Source: BS750m-G69 sp964441235 (GTDB lineage Bacteria; Fidelibacterota; UBA2242). From it: DNA of 64,000 nucleotides. A program made the translations under genes and the position numbers. Positions 52,737 to 60,924 of this stretch are shown here, piece after piece. Where the stretch lies: contig CAYTUQ010000002.1 in assembly GCA_964441235.1 (NCBI GenBank), positions 62,001 through 126,000 on the forward strand, read 5' to 3'. Positions within the stretch are counted from its first letter, which is position 1. The number at the start of each line of letters is the position of its first letter. Under the pieces are notes generated by a model, which worked only from the letters and a program-made list of their open reading frames with translations, searched no databases and was not told the DNA's origin.

Positions 52737-53189
52737 ATGTTTTCCAGCCATCTTTATTTTGCGTATGCTGATAATATGAGTGAAAATATCGTCAGGGAAA
52801 TTTGTCCTGGCGTTTCTTTTGAAGGCATCGCGGAGTTAAAAAAATACCGTTTTACATTTAACTCAAAAGGGAAAGCAACTATTGTTGAAGATGTAAATAA
52901 TTCCGTCTGGGGGGTAGTATGGTGCCTATCTTCCAGAGATATCTACCTTTTAGATAAAAAAGAGGAACAGAATCTGGGCAATTTTAAAAAAATAAATAAG
53001 ACTGTGGCTTTCAAAAACGGGAAGCAGGTTGAAGCATTTATCTATATTGCAGATGATACCGGTGATCCTATACCTGATCAGTCCGCACTAAACTTTGTAA
53101 TTGACCAAGCTCGATATTGGGCTTTACCAGATGAATATATATCCTTCTTGAAAAATTTAACCACTGTCCAGTCTCAATTGAAGACATAG
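52737..53189 (+). CDS. Gamma-glutamylcyclotransferase-like protein
   Basis: The 150-residue sequence follows the GGCT fold: LYFAYADNMSENIVREICPG (usually Y-G-S-N-M), FEGIAELKKYRFTFNSKGKA, VWGVVWCLSSRDIYLLDKKEE near 60-80 with the catalytic-glutamate position, and a C-terminal LPDEYISFLKNL. The altered AYADN in place of YGSN is a deviation at the substrate-binding turn. GGCT-like enzymes release 5-oxoproline from gamma-glutamyl compounds; activity here is uncertain. GAAGGAGAAAT before the ATG is an excellent ribosome site. Confidence 0.7.
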   Translation: MFSSHLYFAYADNMSENIVREICPGVSFEGIAELKKYRFTFNSKGKATIVEDVNNSVWGVVWCLSSRDIYLLDKKEEQNLGNFKKINKTVAFKNGKQVEAFIYIADDTGDPIPDQSALNFVIDQARYWALPDEYISFLKNLTTVQSQLKT

Positions 53190-53300
53190 CAGTATTAACA
53201 ATTATTATACTATTCAGCATATTTAAAACTGATTATATATACTCTCGGAAATCTTTTGTAAAGGCAAAAACTATAAATTTTCTGAATATCATTTAAGACA

Positions 53301-53858
53301 TTGAAAAAAAATTTTATAACAATTACTCAGGGCAACAATCCCAAAATATTAGCGTTTGTTATTTTTCTACATATAATAATTCTGGGCGGTGCATGGTTAC
53401 ACATCAAACCGTATTTAGACAAAAATCCGTGCGCTGTCTGTGGAAGGGCAAACACAAAACCCGTTAAAACCTTATGGCAATATAAATCTAATCCGGTTCC
53501 ATACGTTATGGAAAAGAATATATGGTATTGTAAAAAACATTATGCTAAAGCTCCTGAAATCGTAAAAGATATTCCTTCAAAAAAGGACACTGTTAAAAAA
53601 CGTTTTTTAATTATTACTTCGACCGGAAGTCTAATGCTAATTACTTTAATTTATACTCTCATTCTTATCAATCTTAGTTTCTACCTTCTATTTATCCAAC
53701 CTGCTGTATTGCTCTTATCTTTCTTATTCTTTGGAATTACAGCAAACTTAACAATCACAATATTTTTTACTTCAATTGCAATAATCCCTCTACTAATTTT
53801 CCTATCCTGGAATAAATGGAATCCAAATAAAAAGTATCGTCTCATCACATTCAATTAA
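53301..53858 (+). CDS. Unknown membrane protein with a cysteine-rich loop
   Basis: This 185-residue protein starts at TTG. It has hydrophobic segments near 17-35, 103-125, 128-146 and 149-168. Between the first and second is a soluble loop with CAVCG near 44 and YCKKHY near 75, which could bind a metal as a C-x2-C...C-x2-H site. I do not recognise the family. It is about 110 bases after the cyclotransferase-like gene. Real coding is supported by the clean membrane pattern, but the start codon is uncertain because no ribosome site is seen. Confidence 0.55.
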   Translation: MKKNFITITQGNNPKILAFVIFLHIIILGGAWLHIKPYLDKNPCAVCGRANTKPVKTLWQYKSNPVPYVMEKNIWYCKKHYAKAPEIVKDIPSKKDTVKKRFLIITSTGSLMLITLIYTLILINLSFYLLFIQPAVLLLSFLFFGITANLTITIFFTSIAIIPLLIFLSWNKWNPNKKYRLITFN

Positions 53859-53967
53859 AACAAAGTTGAATGATGAATAATGAACAAGGGATGTTGAATA
53901 TAGAAGTTTTATCCAATATTTAAATGGCTTGTCTTTTATAGATTATCAAAAAAACAGGAGAATAAAT

Positions 53968-54468
53968 ATGTCACTTAATTACATTTTCAGACGTCGCAGC
54001 ATAAGAAAATACACTGACCAACCTGTGAGCGATGAACAAATTAAATCAATATTAGAAGCGGCAATGGCGGCACCATCTGCACATAATTACAAACCGTGGC
54101 ACTTCATTGTCATTAAAAACCGAAGCAGACTTGATCACATAGCGGATATCCATCCTTACGGCAAAATGCTTTACCAGGCTTCATTAGCAATTGCTGTCTG
54201 CGGGAATAAAAAGGTTTCTCCAGACCACTGGATTCAGGATTGTTCTGCGTCAACAGAGAATATTTTATTGGCACTTCCAGAACTTGGGCTTGGTGGGGTT
54301 TGGCTTGGGTGTTATCCTATGGACTCCAGAAATAATGCTTTAAAAGAGTTTTTACCACTACCTGATGAAATTGAACTACTCAGTATAATCGCTATCAGTT
54401 ACCCGGCAGAAGACAAAAAGCCACGCACGCAGTTCAATGCGAAATGTATTCATTATGAAAAATGGTAG
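53968..54468 (+). CDS. Nitroreductase family protein
   Basis: The frame extends to a TTG at 53929, but the ATG at 53968 has AGGAGAATAAAT directly upstream and starts MSLNYIFRRRSIRKYTDQPV, the normal N-terminus; this gives 166 residues. FMN contacts are RRRSIRKY (8-15), AAPSAHNYKPWHF near 36-48 and GLGGVWLGCYP near 110-120. It probably reduces a nitro or quinone-like compound with NAD(P)H; the physiological substrate is unknown. Confidence 0.88.
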   Translation: MSLNYIFRRRSIRKYTDQPVSDEQIKSILEAAMAAPSAHNYKPWHFIVIKNRSRLDHIADIHPYGKMLYQASLAIAVCGNKKVSPDHWIQDCSASTENILLALPELGLGGVWLGCYPMDSRNNALKEFLPLPDEIELLSIIAISYPAEDKKPRTQFNAKCIHYEKW

Positions 54469-54486
54469 CAGTACCCCGTCTCGACA

Positions 54487-54504
54487 GAGATCCCGTTGGG
54501 AAAG
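54487..54504 (+). repeat. GAGATCCC repeat-family copy
   Basis: GAGATCCCGTTGGGAAAG lies just after the nitroreductase gene, preceded by CGTCTCGACA. It is one base different from 48757-48774. Confidence 0.65.
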
Positions 54505-54542
54505 CTCCGCTTCGGATTAAAATTTTTGACAAAGTTACTAAA

Positions 54543-54680
54543 ATGCGAAGCAGAGCTTCGCGGTACAGTTAAGTCCGAAGCTCATCTTCGGAAACATCCT
54601 ATCATTACGCCGATGCAACGTTTCGGATAAAGGTTTCCGAGATAAAGTGATCAGAATGCGAAGCGGAGCTTCGCGGTACA
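54543..54680. repeat. Direct repeat of a palindromic unit upstream of the oxidoreductase gene
   Basis: ATGCGAAGC(A/G)GAGCTTCG followed by CGGTACA occurs at 54543-54567 and again at 54656-54680. Each unit contains the hairpin GCGAAGC-nGA-GCTTCGC. A further hairpin TCCGAAG...CTTCGGA lies between them at about 54574-54592. The second unit ends four bases before AGAGGAATT, the ribosome site of the next gene, so an effect on its translation is possible. Confidence 0.65.
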
Positions 54681-54690
54681 AAGAGGAATT

Positions 54691-55809
54691 ATGGATAAAG
54701 TTGACATAGTTATAGTTGGTGCCGGTGTTGTCGGTCTGGCTATTGCTTACCGGCTTTCGAAAATGAATAGAGAAATTATTCTTCTTGAAAAACATGAAAA
54801 ATTCGGAATGGAAGCATCATCCAGAAATAGTGAAGTAATTCATGCCGGTATATACTATCCCTCTGATTCTTTAAAAGCCAGGTTCTGTATCGATGGAAAC
54901 CACCTGTTATACGAATTGTGCAAAAAGTACAACATTCCTTACAAAAAAACGGTCAAACTTATTGTGGCTAATACAAAAGAAGAGAAAGAGAATGTTGAAT
55001 CTCTTTTTCAACAGGGAAAAGAAAATGGTGTTTCGGGACTTGAGCTTCTCTCCGAACCACAGATTAAAAATTTAGAGCCGAATATCAGAGCCAACTTCGC
55101 TTTACTCAGCCGAGAAACCGGCATTATTGATACTCACCAATTAATGAAGTTTTATGAAACGCAATCAGAATCCAATGATGTTATTATTGCTTACCAGTCT
55201 GAAGTTGCAGGCATACAAAAAAACGGCGACTTCTTTACACTGGACATTCTTGATTCTGACGGAGAGCATTTTCAGATTGGATCCTCAATAGTTATAAATT
55301 CTGCAGGTATCTCTGCTGATAAAATCGCCTTAATGGCAGGTATTGATATCGACAAAGCCGGGTATCGAATTCATCCCTGTAAAGGCGAATACTTTAGCAT
55401 CTCCAATCGGCACTGTGGTAAAATCGAACATTTGATTTATCCAACTCCCTCCGTTAATAATCTTGGTATCCATGCAACACTACGGCTGGACGGAACTCTA
55501 ACGCTTGGGCCAAGCGCTTTCTATGTCGATGAATTTAGTTATGATGTAGATGCAGCACATCAGGAAGAATTTTTTAACAGCACAAAAAAGTTTTTACCTT
55601 TCCTGGATTACGACGATCTTTCTCCTGAAATGTCCGGAATACGTGCAAAACTTCAAGCAAAAGGGGAAGGGTTCCGAGATTTTATTATACAGGCGGAAAG
55701 CGGAAAAGGCTTGTCTGGTCTAATTAATCTCATCGGAATAGAGTCGCCGGGCTTAACTGCTTCGCCCGCTATTGCGGAATATGTAGAAGACCTCATGAAT
55801 AATTTGTAA
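54691..55809 (+). CDS. lhgO: FAD-dependent L-2-hydroxyglutarate oxidase-like protein
   Basis: This 372-residue DAO-family flavoprotein has an N-terminal dinucleotide fold VDIVIVGAGVVGLAIAYRLS, the loop SSRNSEVIHAGIYYP near 43-57, GIIDTHQLMKFY near 147, and a C-terminal GLINLIGIESPGLTASPAIA. The combination NSEVIHAGIYYP plus GIESPGLT is that of LhgO/L2HGDH. It oxidises L-2-hydroxyglutarate, or a similar 2-hydroxy acid, to the keto acid. Start: ATG with AGAGGAATT before it. Confidence 0.85.
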   Translation: MDKVDIVIVGAGVVGLAIAYRLSKMNREIILLEKHEKFGMEASSRNSEVIHAGIYYPSDSLKARFCIDGNHLLYELCKKYNIPYKKTVKLIVANTKEEKENVESLFQQGKENGVSGLELLSEPQIKNLEPNIRANFALLSRETGIIDTHQLMKFYETQSESNDVIIAYQSEVAGIQKNGDFFTLDILDSDGEHFQIGSSIVINSAGISADKIALMAGIDIDKAGYRIHPCKGEYFSISNRHCGKIEHLIYPTPSVNNLGIHATLRLDGTLTLGPSAFYVDEFSYDVDAAHQEEFFNSTKKFLPFLDYDDLSPEMSGIRAKLQAKGEGFRDFIIQAESGKGLSGLINLIGIESPGLTASPAIAEYVEDLMNNL

Positions 55810-55847
55810 AGTTAGCAGGTGTTATGCAATAAGTTATTACTGTGCAT

Positions 55848-58727
55848 TTAAAAACTACTTTCAACAATCTTTATTTCATCTTCTGTTAAACCGTAAAGTT
55901 CATAAACCATCCGGTCTATCTCTTTGTCAGTTTGTGATATTTGAGTTTGCAGATTGTTTATTTCCGCTTTGTATGATTCGAAATACTCCTCCCACTCGTC
56001 CTGCTGAACAAGTGAAAGTTGTATTTTCTGCTTATTGAGTTCTGAAACAAATGTTTTAAAATCGTAATTGTAAAATGATTCTAACTTTTTGCTGATTTTT
56101 TCTACTTCCAAATTGTCTTTTACTCTACGCAAAAGCCTGTTTTTCTTTTCTTGTAGCTGCTTGTTCAATTCAAGCATTTGGTCGGATTTTGCGATGAAGG
56201 GTAGTTGCAGTTCCTTTGAGATTTCCTTTATTGGTATTTCTTTGACTTGTGCAATTCTTATCTTTGGAAACACATCAGTATTTGCAGTAAATTTAGAACG
56301 ATAATAAAACTGTATTAACGAAGAGTTAATAATACTCAATAAATAAAAAGGACTAAAGTAATCTTTAATAATTTTAATGGAATATAGACTTCTATTCTGT
56401 TGAATAGACTCCTCTGTATAAAAAGCTGTAATTCTATTTCCTGTTTCTCGAATAACAACTCTTTGACCTGAGAAATAAAATTCATCTTTTCTAAACTGGT
56501 TATATGTTTCACTCGAAATATATTTATTTTTATAAATAATATACCTTCCAATAACATCGCCTGTTAGTATTGGTACTGAACCAACTTCAGAAACTTTATC
56601 TTTTCCTATTTCAAGTCCCCTTTGTATTTTTGAGAAATTCTTTATACAAGTTGATTGATATTCAATTTTTGTAATTATTTTGCTGCCAGGAATAAATTTA
56701 TTCCAATTCTGTTCAGTATTTTTCCATTTGCGGATATTTAATATTGCTGTTGGCATTTGAACGTCTTGAAAAACACCATCCCCTTTATCTAATATTTCTT
56801 GTATATCTACATTCTGTAAAAGAAAATTTCTTAAGCTACTGTAATTTAATCCTTTAATAAAAAGTGAAGGAACAATAAATGAAAAAGCTGCGTTAATTTT
56901 TAAAAGTTTAATTCCTTTTTCAATAAAATAGGCATATAAATCTCCACAATTAGCTGTCTCAAAACGATTAAGATAATAATCTTGATATTTCGTTACTTGA
57001 ACATACGGCGGATTTCCAATCACTACATCAAAACCACCATTTTGCATTATTTCTGGGAATTCCTTATTCCAGTCAAAAGCTTTATCTCCTGCAACTTCAG
57101 GATCATCAATCAGTGAGTTTCCACATTTAATATTGCTGTTAAGGTCAGAAAGTTGGCGCCCTTTTTTAGCAGTGCGCAGCCAGAGTGAAAGCCGTGCAAT
57201 CTCAACTGATTCTTCATTAATATCAACGCCGTAAAGGTTGTTTTCCAAAACGGCTTTATCAATGTCAAATAGGGATAATTGACCACAGGATAATTCTGTT
57301 TCGATATCCCATATACTTTTATGTTCTGCAATTAAAAAGTTTAGAGCCTGAATTAAAAAAGCGCCGCTGCCACAAGCGGGATCGAGTATTTTAAGAGACA
57401 GAAGCCACTCTTTATACTCTTCAAGCTTTTTTACAAGTTCTTCTCCTTTCTTTGATAAACGGACTACACTCCCTGCTGATTTGGATTTATTAAAACAGGT
57501 ATCATCAATATCGATATCGTTAATACAAAGTTCTTCTTTTTTATCTTTGCAAAGTGTGCCGATGGTGTTTTCTATAATGTATTGAGTGATATATTTGGGA
57601 GTGTAAAAAATTCCTTCCTTTTTGCGTTTTGTTTGCTTTTTGATAATTGGTTCGCCTTGAATCTCTGCCGTTATTTCTTCAATTTCGTTAAGAGAATGTT
57701 CAAAAATATGGCCAAGAATATTTACATCAATATCTGTGTTAAAATCGTAAGACGAAAGTTTTAAACTATCATCTTTTAGTATTTCATCATCTATCTTGAT
57801 ATTATTTAAAATATCATCAGGAGCAAACAGACCGCCGTTGTATGGTGGCAGTTCATAGTTTTTATATTTATGTCCTTTGTCTAAATGCTCAAAAAACAGC
57901 TTAAATCTTCTGTATAAAGGCTGATAAGCTTCAAGTTCTTGTAGTTTCTTCCAATGTTCTACAATTGTTGAAATTGCGTTCGGTGGAATCAGACCTGTAT
58001 CCTCGGCAAACAAGATGAACAGGAGCCGGTCTAACAGTTTTTGTGATTTTTTAAAGAGAATTAATTTATCGTACTGTGGATTATTTTTTACAATATTGTT
58101 AAATATTTTACGTTTGAATTGAGAATAATCTTGATATAGCTGTTTGGAGATATTTTCTTCATGTAAAACAGATTCATTCTTTAACTTTAAAGGAATATCA
58201 AAAAAGATGCTCTCTTTACTTAAAATGAGATAAAGAATTTTGAAGTTCTCTTCATTCAATTTAAAAAGATTGAATTCTTCGAAATCAGTGGCGTTATCAA
58301 TATAAAATCGTATTCTCTCAAAATTAGAGGTAATAATATAACGACAGGAAGGTTGATGATTTTTATAACTGAATGCTTGTTCTGTAATTGATTCGAGATC
58401 GGTCGTTTTTGTTGATTTTAGTTCAATAACACCGATAGCATTACCATTTCTTAAAATTGCGCCATCAGCTTTGCGGGCATCCGTAAGATTTTTAAATTCA
58501 GTAGTCAGATTATAATTTTCATCCGGATTAATTTTGTATCCTAAAACCTGGACAAAAATTTCTCGCAGGAAACCCTCTTGATAGTTTTCTTCTTTTAAAA
58601 GCCGGATATTCTCTATGCGTTGATAATTACCATAGAATTGCTTGAATTTTTGGAAGGCAATCTCAATTGTAGATTCGGAAAGATTTTTAATGTATTTATT
58701 GATTACAGATTTTTGAAATAATGACAT
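55848..58727 (-). CDS. Single-chain restriction-modification enzyme (Eco57I/type IIG-like)
   Basis: In this 959-residue protein, the N-terminal nuclease-like domain has D88 and E-L-K at 102-104 (ADGAILRNGNAIGVIELK), a PD-(D/E)xK layout. A helical linker follows. The methylase core has ILDPACGSGAFLIQAL near 446 (SAM binding) and FDVVIGNPPYVQV near 570 (N-P-P-Y, N6-adenine). The C-terminal half contains the TaqI-like specificity region and a coiled coil (QLQEKKNRLLRRV). One protein probably both cuts and methylates. No separate restriction or specificity gene is adjacent. The gene lies between housekeeping genes and a broken toxin-antitoxin pair, so it is likely acquired. Confidence 0.85.
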   Translation of the reverse strand: MSLFQKSVINKYIKNLSESTIEIAFQKFKQFYGNYQRIENIRLLKEENYQEGFLREIFVQVLGYKINPDENYNLTTEFKNLTDARKADGAILRNGNAIGVIELKSTKTTDLESITEQAFSYKNHQPSCRYIITSNFERIRFYIDNATDFEEFNLFKLNEENFKILYLILSKESIFFDIPLKLKNESVLHEENISKQLYQDYSQFKRKIFNNIVKNNPQYDKLILFKKSQKLLDRLLFILFAEDTGLIPPNAISTIVEHWKKLQELEAYQPLYRRFKLFFEHLDKGHKYKNYELPPYNGGLFAPDDILNNIKIDDEILKDDSLKLSSYDFNTDIDVNILGHIFEHSLNEIEEITAEIQGEPIIKKQTKRKKEGIFYTPKYITQYIIENTIGTLCKDKKEELCINDIDIDDTCFNKSKSAGSVVRLSKKGEELVKKLEEYKEWLLSLKILDPACGSGAFLIQALNFLIAEHKSIWDIETELSCGQLSLFDIDKAVLENNLYGVDINEESVEIARLSLWLRTAKKGRQLSDLNSNIKCGNSLIDDPEVAGDKAFDWNKEFPEIMQNGGFDVVIGNPPYVQVTKYQDYYLNRFETANCGDLYAYFIEKGIKLLKINAAFSFIVPSLFIKGLNYSSLRNFLLQNVDIQEILDKGDGVFQDVQMPTAILNIRKWKNTEQNWNKFIPGSKIITKIEYQSTCIKNFSKIQRGLEIGKDKVSEVGSVPILTGDVIGRYIIYKNKYISSETYNQFRKDEFYFSGQRVVIRETGNRITAFYTEESIQQNRSLYSIKIIKDYFSPFYLLSIINSSLIQFYYRSKFTANTDVFPKIRIAQVKEIPIKEISKELQLPFIAKSDQMLELNKQLQEKKNRLLRRVKDNLEVEKISKKLESFYNYDFKTFVSELNKQKIQLSLVQQDEWEEYFESYKAEINNLQTQISQTDKEIDRMVYELYGLTEDEIKIVESSF

Positions 58728-58790
58728 GAAAGGAATTTAATATAAATATGAGATTTTATACAATTTAATTATGGATTATAATGTAATCTC

Positions 58791-58955
58791 TCAATTACCA
58801 GGAATAAACCTCCGATAAACCGGAGCAGACCGTTTGCTAATGGTATCCCTCTGGGAAAAACGGTTGTAATGCGGAGAGGGAGTTTCAATTAAAACTTTCG
58901 CAGATTTCAGATTTTCAAAAGAATATTCAAACCAACTTTTAGTTTCATCTTTCAT
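58791..58955 (-). pseudogene. HEPN toxin gene truncated by a palindromic repeat
   Basis: The ATG at 58955 lies within the end of the MNT gene. The first ~27 residues, MKDETKSWFEYSFENLKSAK then VLIE, match the N-terminus of HEPN-domain partners (K-x-W-x-x-x-A-x-x-D-L-x-x-A-K-x-L). After PHYNRF the frame runs into the repeat at 58810-58864 and stops after 54 residues, so the R-x4-H ribonuclease motif is missing. The toxin is therefore almost certainly inactive. Confidence 0.6.
58810..58864. repeat. Repeat with ACCGTTT/AAACGGT arms and CTCCG/CGGAG hairpin
   Basis: ACCGTTT (58829-58835) and AAACGGT (58858-58864) form perfect arms around GTATCCCTCTGGGA, a GAGATCCC-family relative. Next to it CTCCG (58810-58814) and CGGAG (58821-58825) repeat the nested hairpin found at 7688-7702. 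The element sits inside the HEPN frame. Confidence 0.6.
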
Positions 58956-59253
58956 AAATCATCTCTCCATTTTTAATTTCTGAAAGGAACCAATTGTCGG
59001 AAATCCCAGGTTTGATTGGAATTATATCGAGAGGAATTTTGCTAGCAATTTTTCTTGTTAATTTTCGATACTTCATTGCTAAAGATAAATATGATTCTTC
59101 ACTATCCTGAAAAACTGCAATATCTATGTCTTTAGGATTTTCTGAATTAATAAAAGAGCCAAAAACAACGATTTTCCTTATTTCGCTTTCTCTTGATAAA
59201 ATTTCTCTTATTTCTTGTTTTAGTCTATCTCTTATTTCTTTTGTTAAATTCAT
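58945..59253 (-). CDS. MNT-type nucleotidyltransferase
   Basis: This 102-residue protein has the motif VVFGSFINSENPKDIDIAVF at 28-47 (G-S-F-x8-D-x-D) and a third acidic strand LDIIPIKPG near 74. It is the antitoxin-type nucleotidyltransferase of MNT-HEPN pairs. The start is ATG, and the HEPN start overlaps its end, but that partner is truncated. The gene seems intact; it may persist without a function. Confidence 0.75.
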   Translation of the reverse strand: MNLTKEIRDRLKQEIREILSRESEIRKIVVFGSFINSENPKDIDIAVFQDSEESYLSLAMKYRKLTRKIASKIPLDIIPIKPGISDNWFLSEIKNGEMIYER

Positions 59254-59453
59254 TTTTCTACTTTATTTATTATTAAATTCTAAGACAAAAAAAATTAGAA
59301 TCAATACATATTTTTCAGAAGTCATGTATATCAGCCATCTTCTGTTTCCCGAATATAATCTATTGTTATTTTCTATTTGAAGCACAAATGAACAGTAAAT
59401 TTGTTACTTTTATATGTCCCTCAATTAATAAATCTTCGTATTGAGCTAACACC

Positions 59454-60863
59454 TTAAACAAGTTTCGCAATTACCTCAATATGCGGCGTATGAGGAAACA
59501 TATCAATCGGTTGGACTGAATCAATCCTGTAATTCCCCCTATCTGCAATTAACTTCAAATCTCTCACCTGTGTAGCGGGATTGCATGATACATATACGAT
59601 TTTAGATGGATGAATCTGTATAATATCATTAACAAGTTTCGGGTGCATGCCACTGCGGGGCGGGTCTATTATAATCAAGTCCGGAGAGGGTAATTCTTTC
59701 AACAACTCAGGTTCCTTTCGAAAGAGTTTATCAAGGTTCCCTTCGATGAACCTGACATTCTCAATTCCATTCAGTTTTGCGTTCTCATTCGCATCCCTAA
59801 TTGCTTCGGGGACAATCTCAAAGCCAATCACATTTTTTACGCAAGAAGCCAAATAAAGTGCAATAGTCCCTGTGCCGCAGTACAGATCCCAAACAAACTC
59901 GTCTTTTTCAAGTCCAGAAAAATTCTTAACAACCTCGTATAACTTCTCTGCCATTAATGTATTGGTTTGAAAGAATGAGCTGGGTGATATTTTAAATGTA
60001 AGTTCTCCCAGCTTTTCTTCAATATACTGTTTCCCATAAAGCAGGTTTGTCTTCTCTCCTATTGTAGTTCCGGAAATACTGGTATTTATCGTATTTACAA
60101 AACTTGTAAGGTTTGGCAATTTTTCAGACAATTCGTCTGCAAGCGGCATAAGTAATTCAGGTGAATCAGAGCTGGTAACGATATTTACCATCAATTGGTC
60201 TGTTTTTTGTCCTTTCCGGATAACAAGATGTCTTAGAAATCCTTTATGGCTTTTTTGGTCATAAGGTGAGAATTTATTTCTCAGTGCAAAATTGCGGACA
60301 GAAGAAAGTAAAATGCCGGATTCCTCCGGGGCTATAATGCAATCATCAATATCTATTGCTTTCCAGTAATTCCCCGACGCTCTGAGACCAAGAGTAAAAT
60401 CTTTCTGCTTCTCTTTATCCAGACCATCTATTATCCATCTTCTATTCGAGAAAGCGAATTCCATTTTATTGCGATAACGGAATATTTTATCGGAGGAGAC
60501 AGGAAAATTAACAACCGTCTCTTTAAATCCACCAAGATGATGGTAAAGTTCTTTGACCTGATTGTGTAATTGCTTTAGCTGTTCCTCATATTGAAGATTC
60601 TGATGTTTGCAGCCGCCGCAATGTCCAAAATAGGGACAAGGAGGTATTATTTCATTATCACTTCTTCTAATAACCTCCAGAACTCTTGCTTCGCCGTAAT
60701 TTGAAGTTGCTTTCGTTATGTGAGCTTTAACAACACGTCCCGGGACAGCACAATTTGGAATGAAAATGATATAATCATCCACATGGACAATTCCTTTACC
60801 ACCGAAAGCCAAGCTTTCAATCGTTAGCTCTAATTCCTGATGTTTCTTTACCGGAGGGGACAA
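59454..60863 (-). CDS. rlmD: RlmD-like 23S rRNA (uracil-C5) methyltransferase
   Basis: This 469-residue protein has an N-terminal TRAM domain (LELTIESLAFGGKGIVHVD) and an iron-sulfur cluster site C76, C82, C85 (CPYFGHCGGC) plus a fourth cysteine near DDCIIAP. The SAM domain has WDLYCGTGTIALYLA near 333, IIDPPRSGMHP near 403 and the catalytic cysteine in VSCNPATQ near 430. The TRAM plus Fe-S layout is RumA/RlmD-like; the exact uridine (23S U1939 in E. coli, or other) cannot be fixed by eye. Confidence 0.9.
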   Translation of the reverse strand: MSPPVKKHQELELTIESLAFGGKGIVHVDDYIIFIPNCAVPGRVVKAHITKATSNYGEARVLEVIRRSDNEIIPPCPYFGHCGGCKHQNLQYEEQLKQLHNQVKELYHHLGGFKETVVNFPVSSDKIFRYRNKMEFAFSNRRWIIDGLDKEKQKDFTLGLRASGNYWKAIDIDDCIIAPEESGILLSSVRNFALRNKFSPYDQKSHKGFLRHLVIRKGQKTDQLMVNIVTSSDSPELLMPLADELSEKLPNLTSFVNTINTSISGTTIGEKTNLLYGKQYIEEKLGELTFKISPSSFFQTNTLMAEKLYEVVKNFSGLEKDEFVWDLYCGTGTIALYLASCVKNVIGFEIVPEAIRDANENAKLNGIENVRFIEGNLDKLFRKEPELLKELPSPDLIIIDPPRSGMHPKLVNDIIQIHPSKIVYVSCNPATQVRDLKLIADRGNYRIDSVQPIDMFPHTPHIEVIAKLV

Positions 60864-60924
60864 TTTTTCAGTTTCTTCTATGTCAATTATATATTATCAC
60901 ATTTCACGTTTTAAACTTCACGCT

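Noticed and set aside
53929..53967. Upstream TTG start for the nitroreductase
   Set aside because: The ATG at 53968 has a strong AGGAGA site directly upstream and gives the normal family N-terminus.
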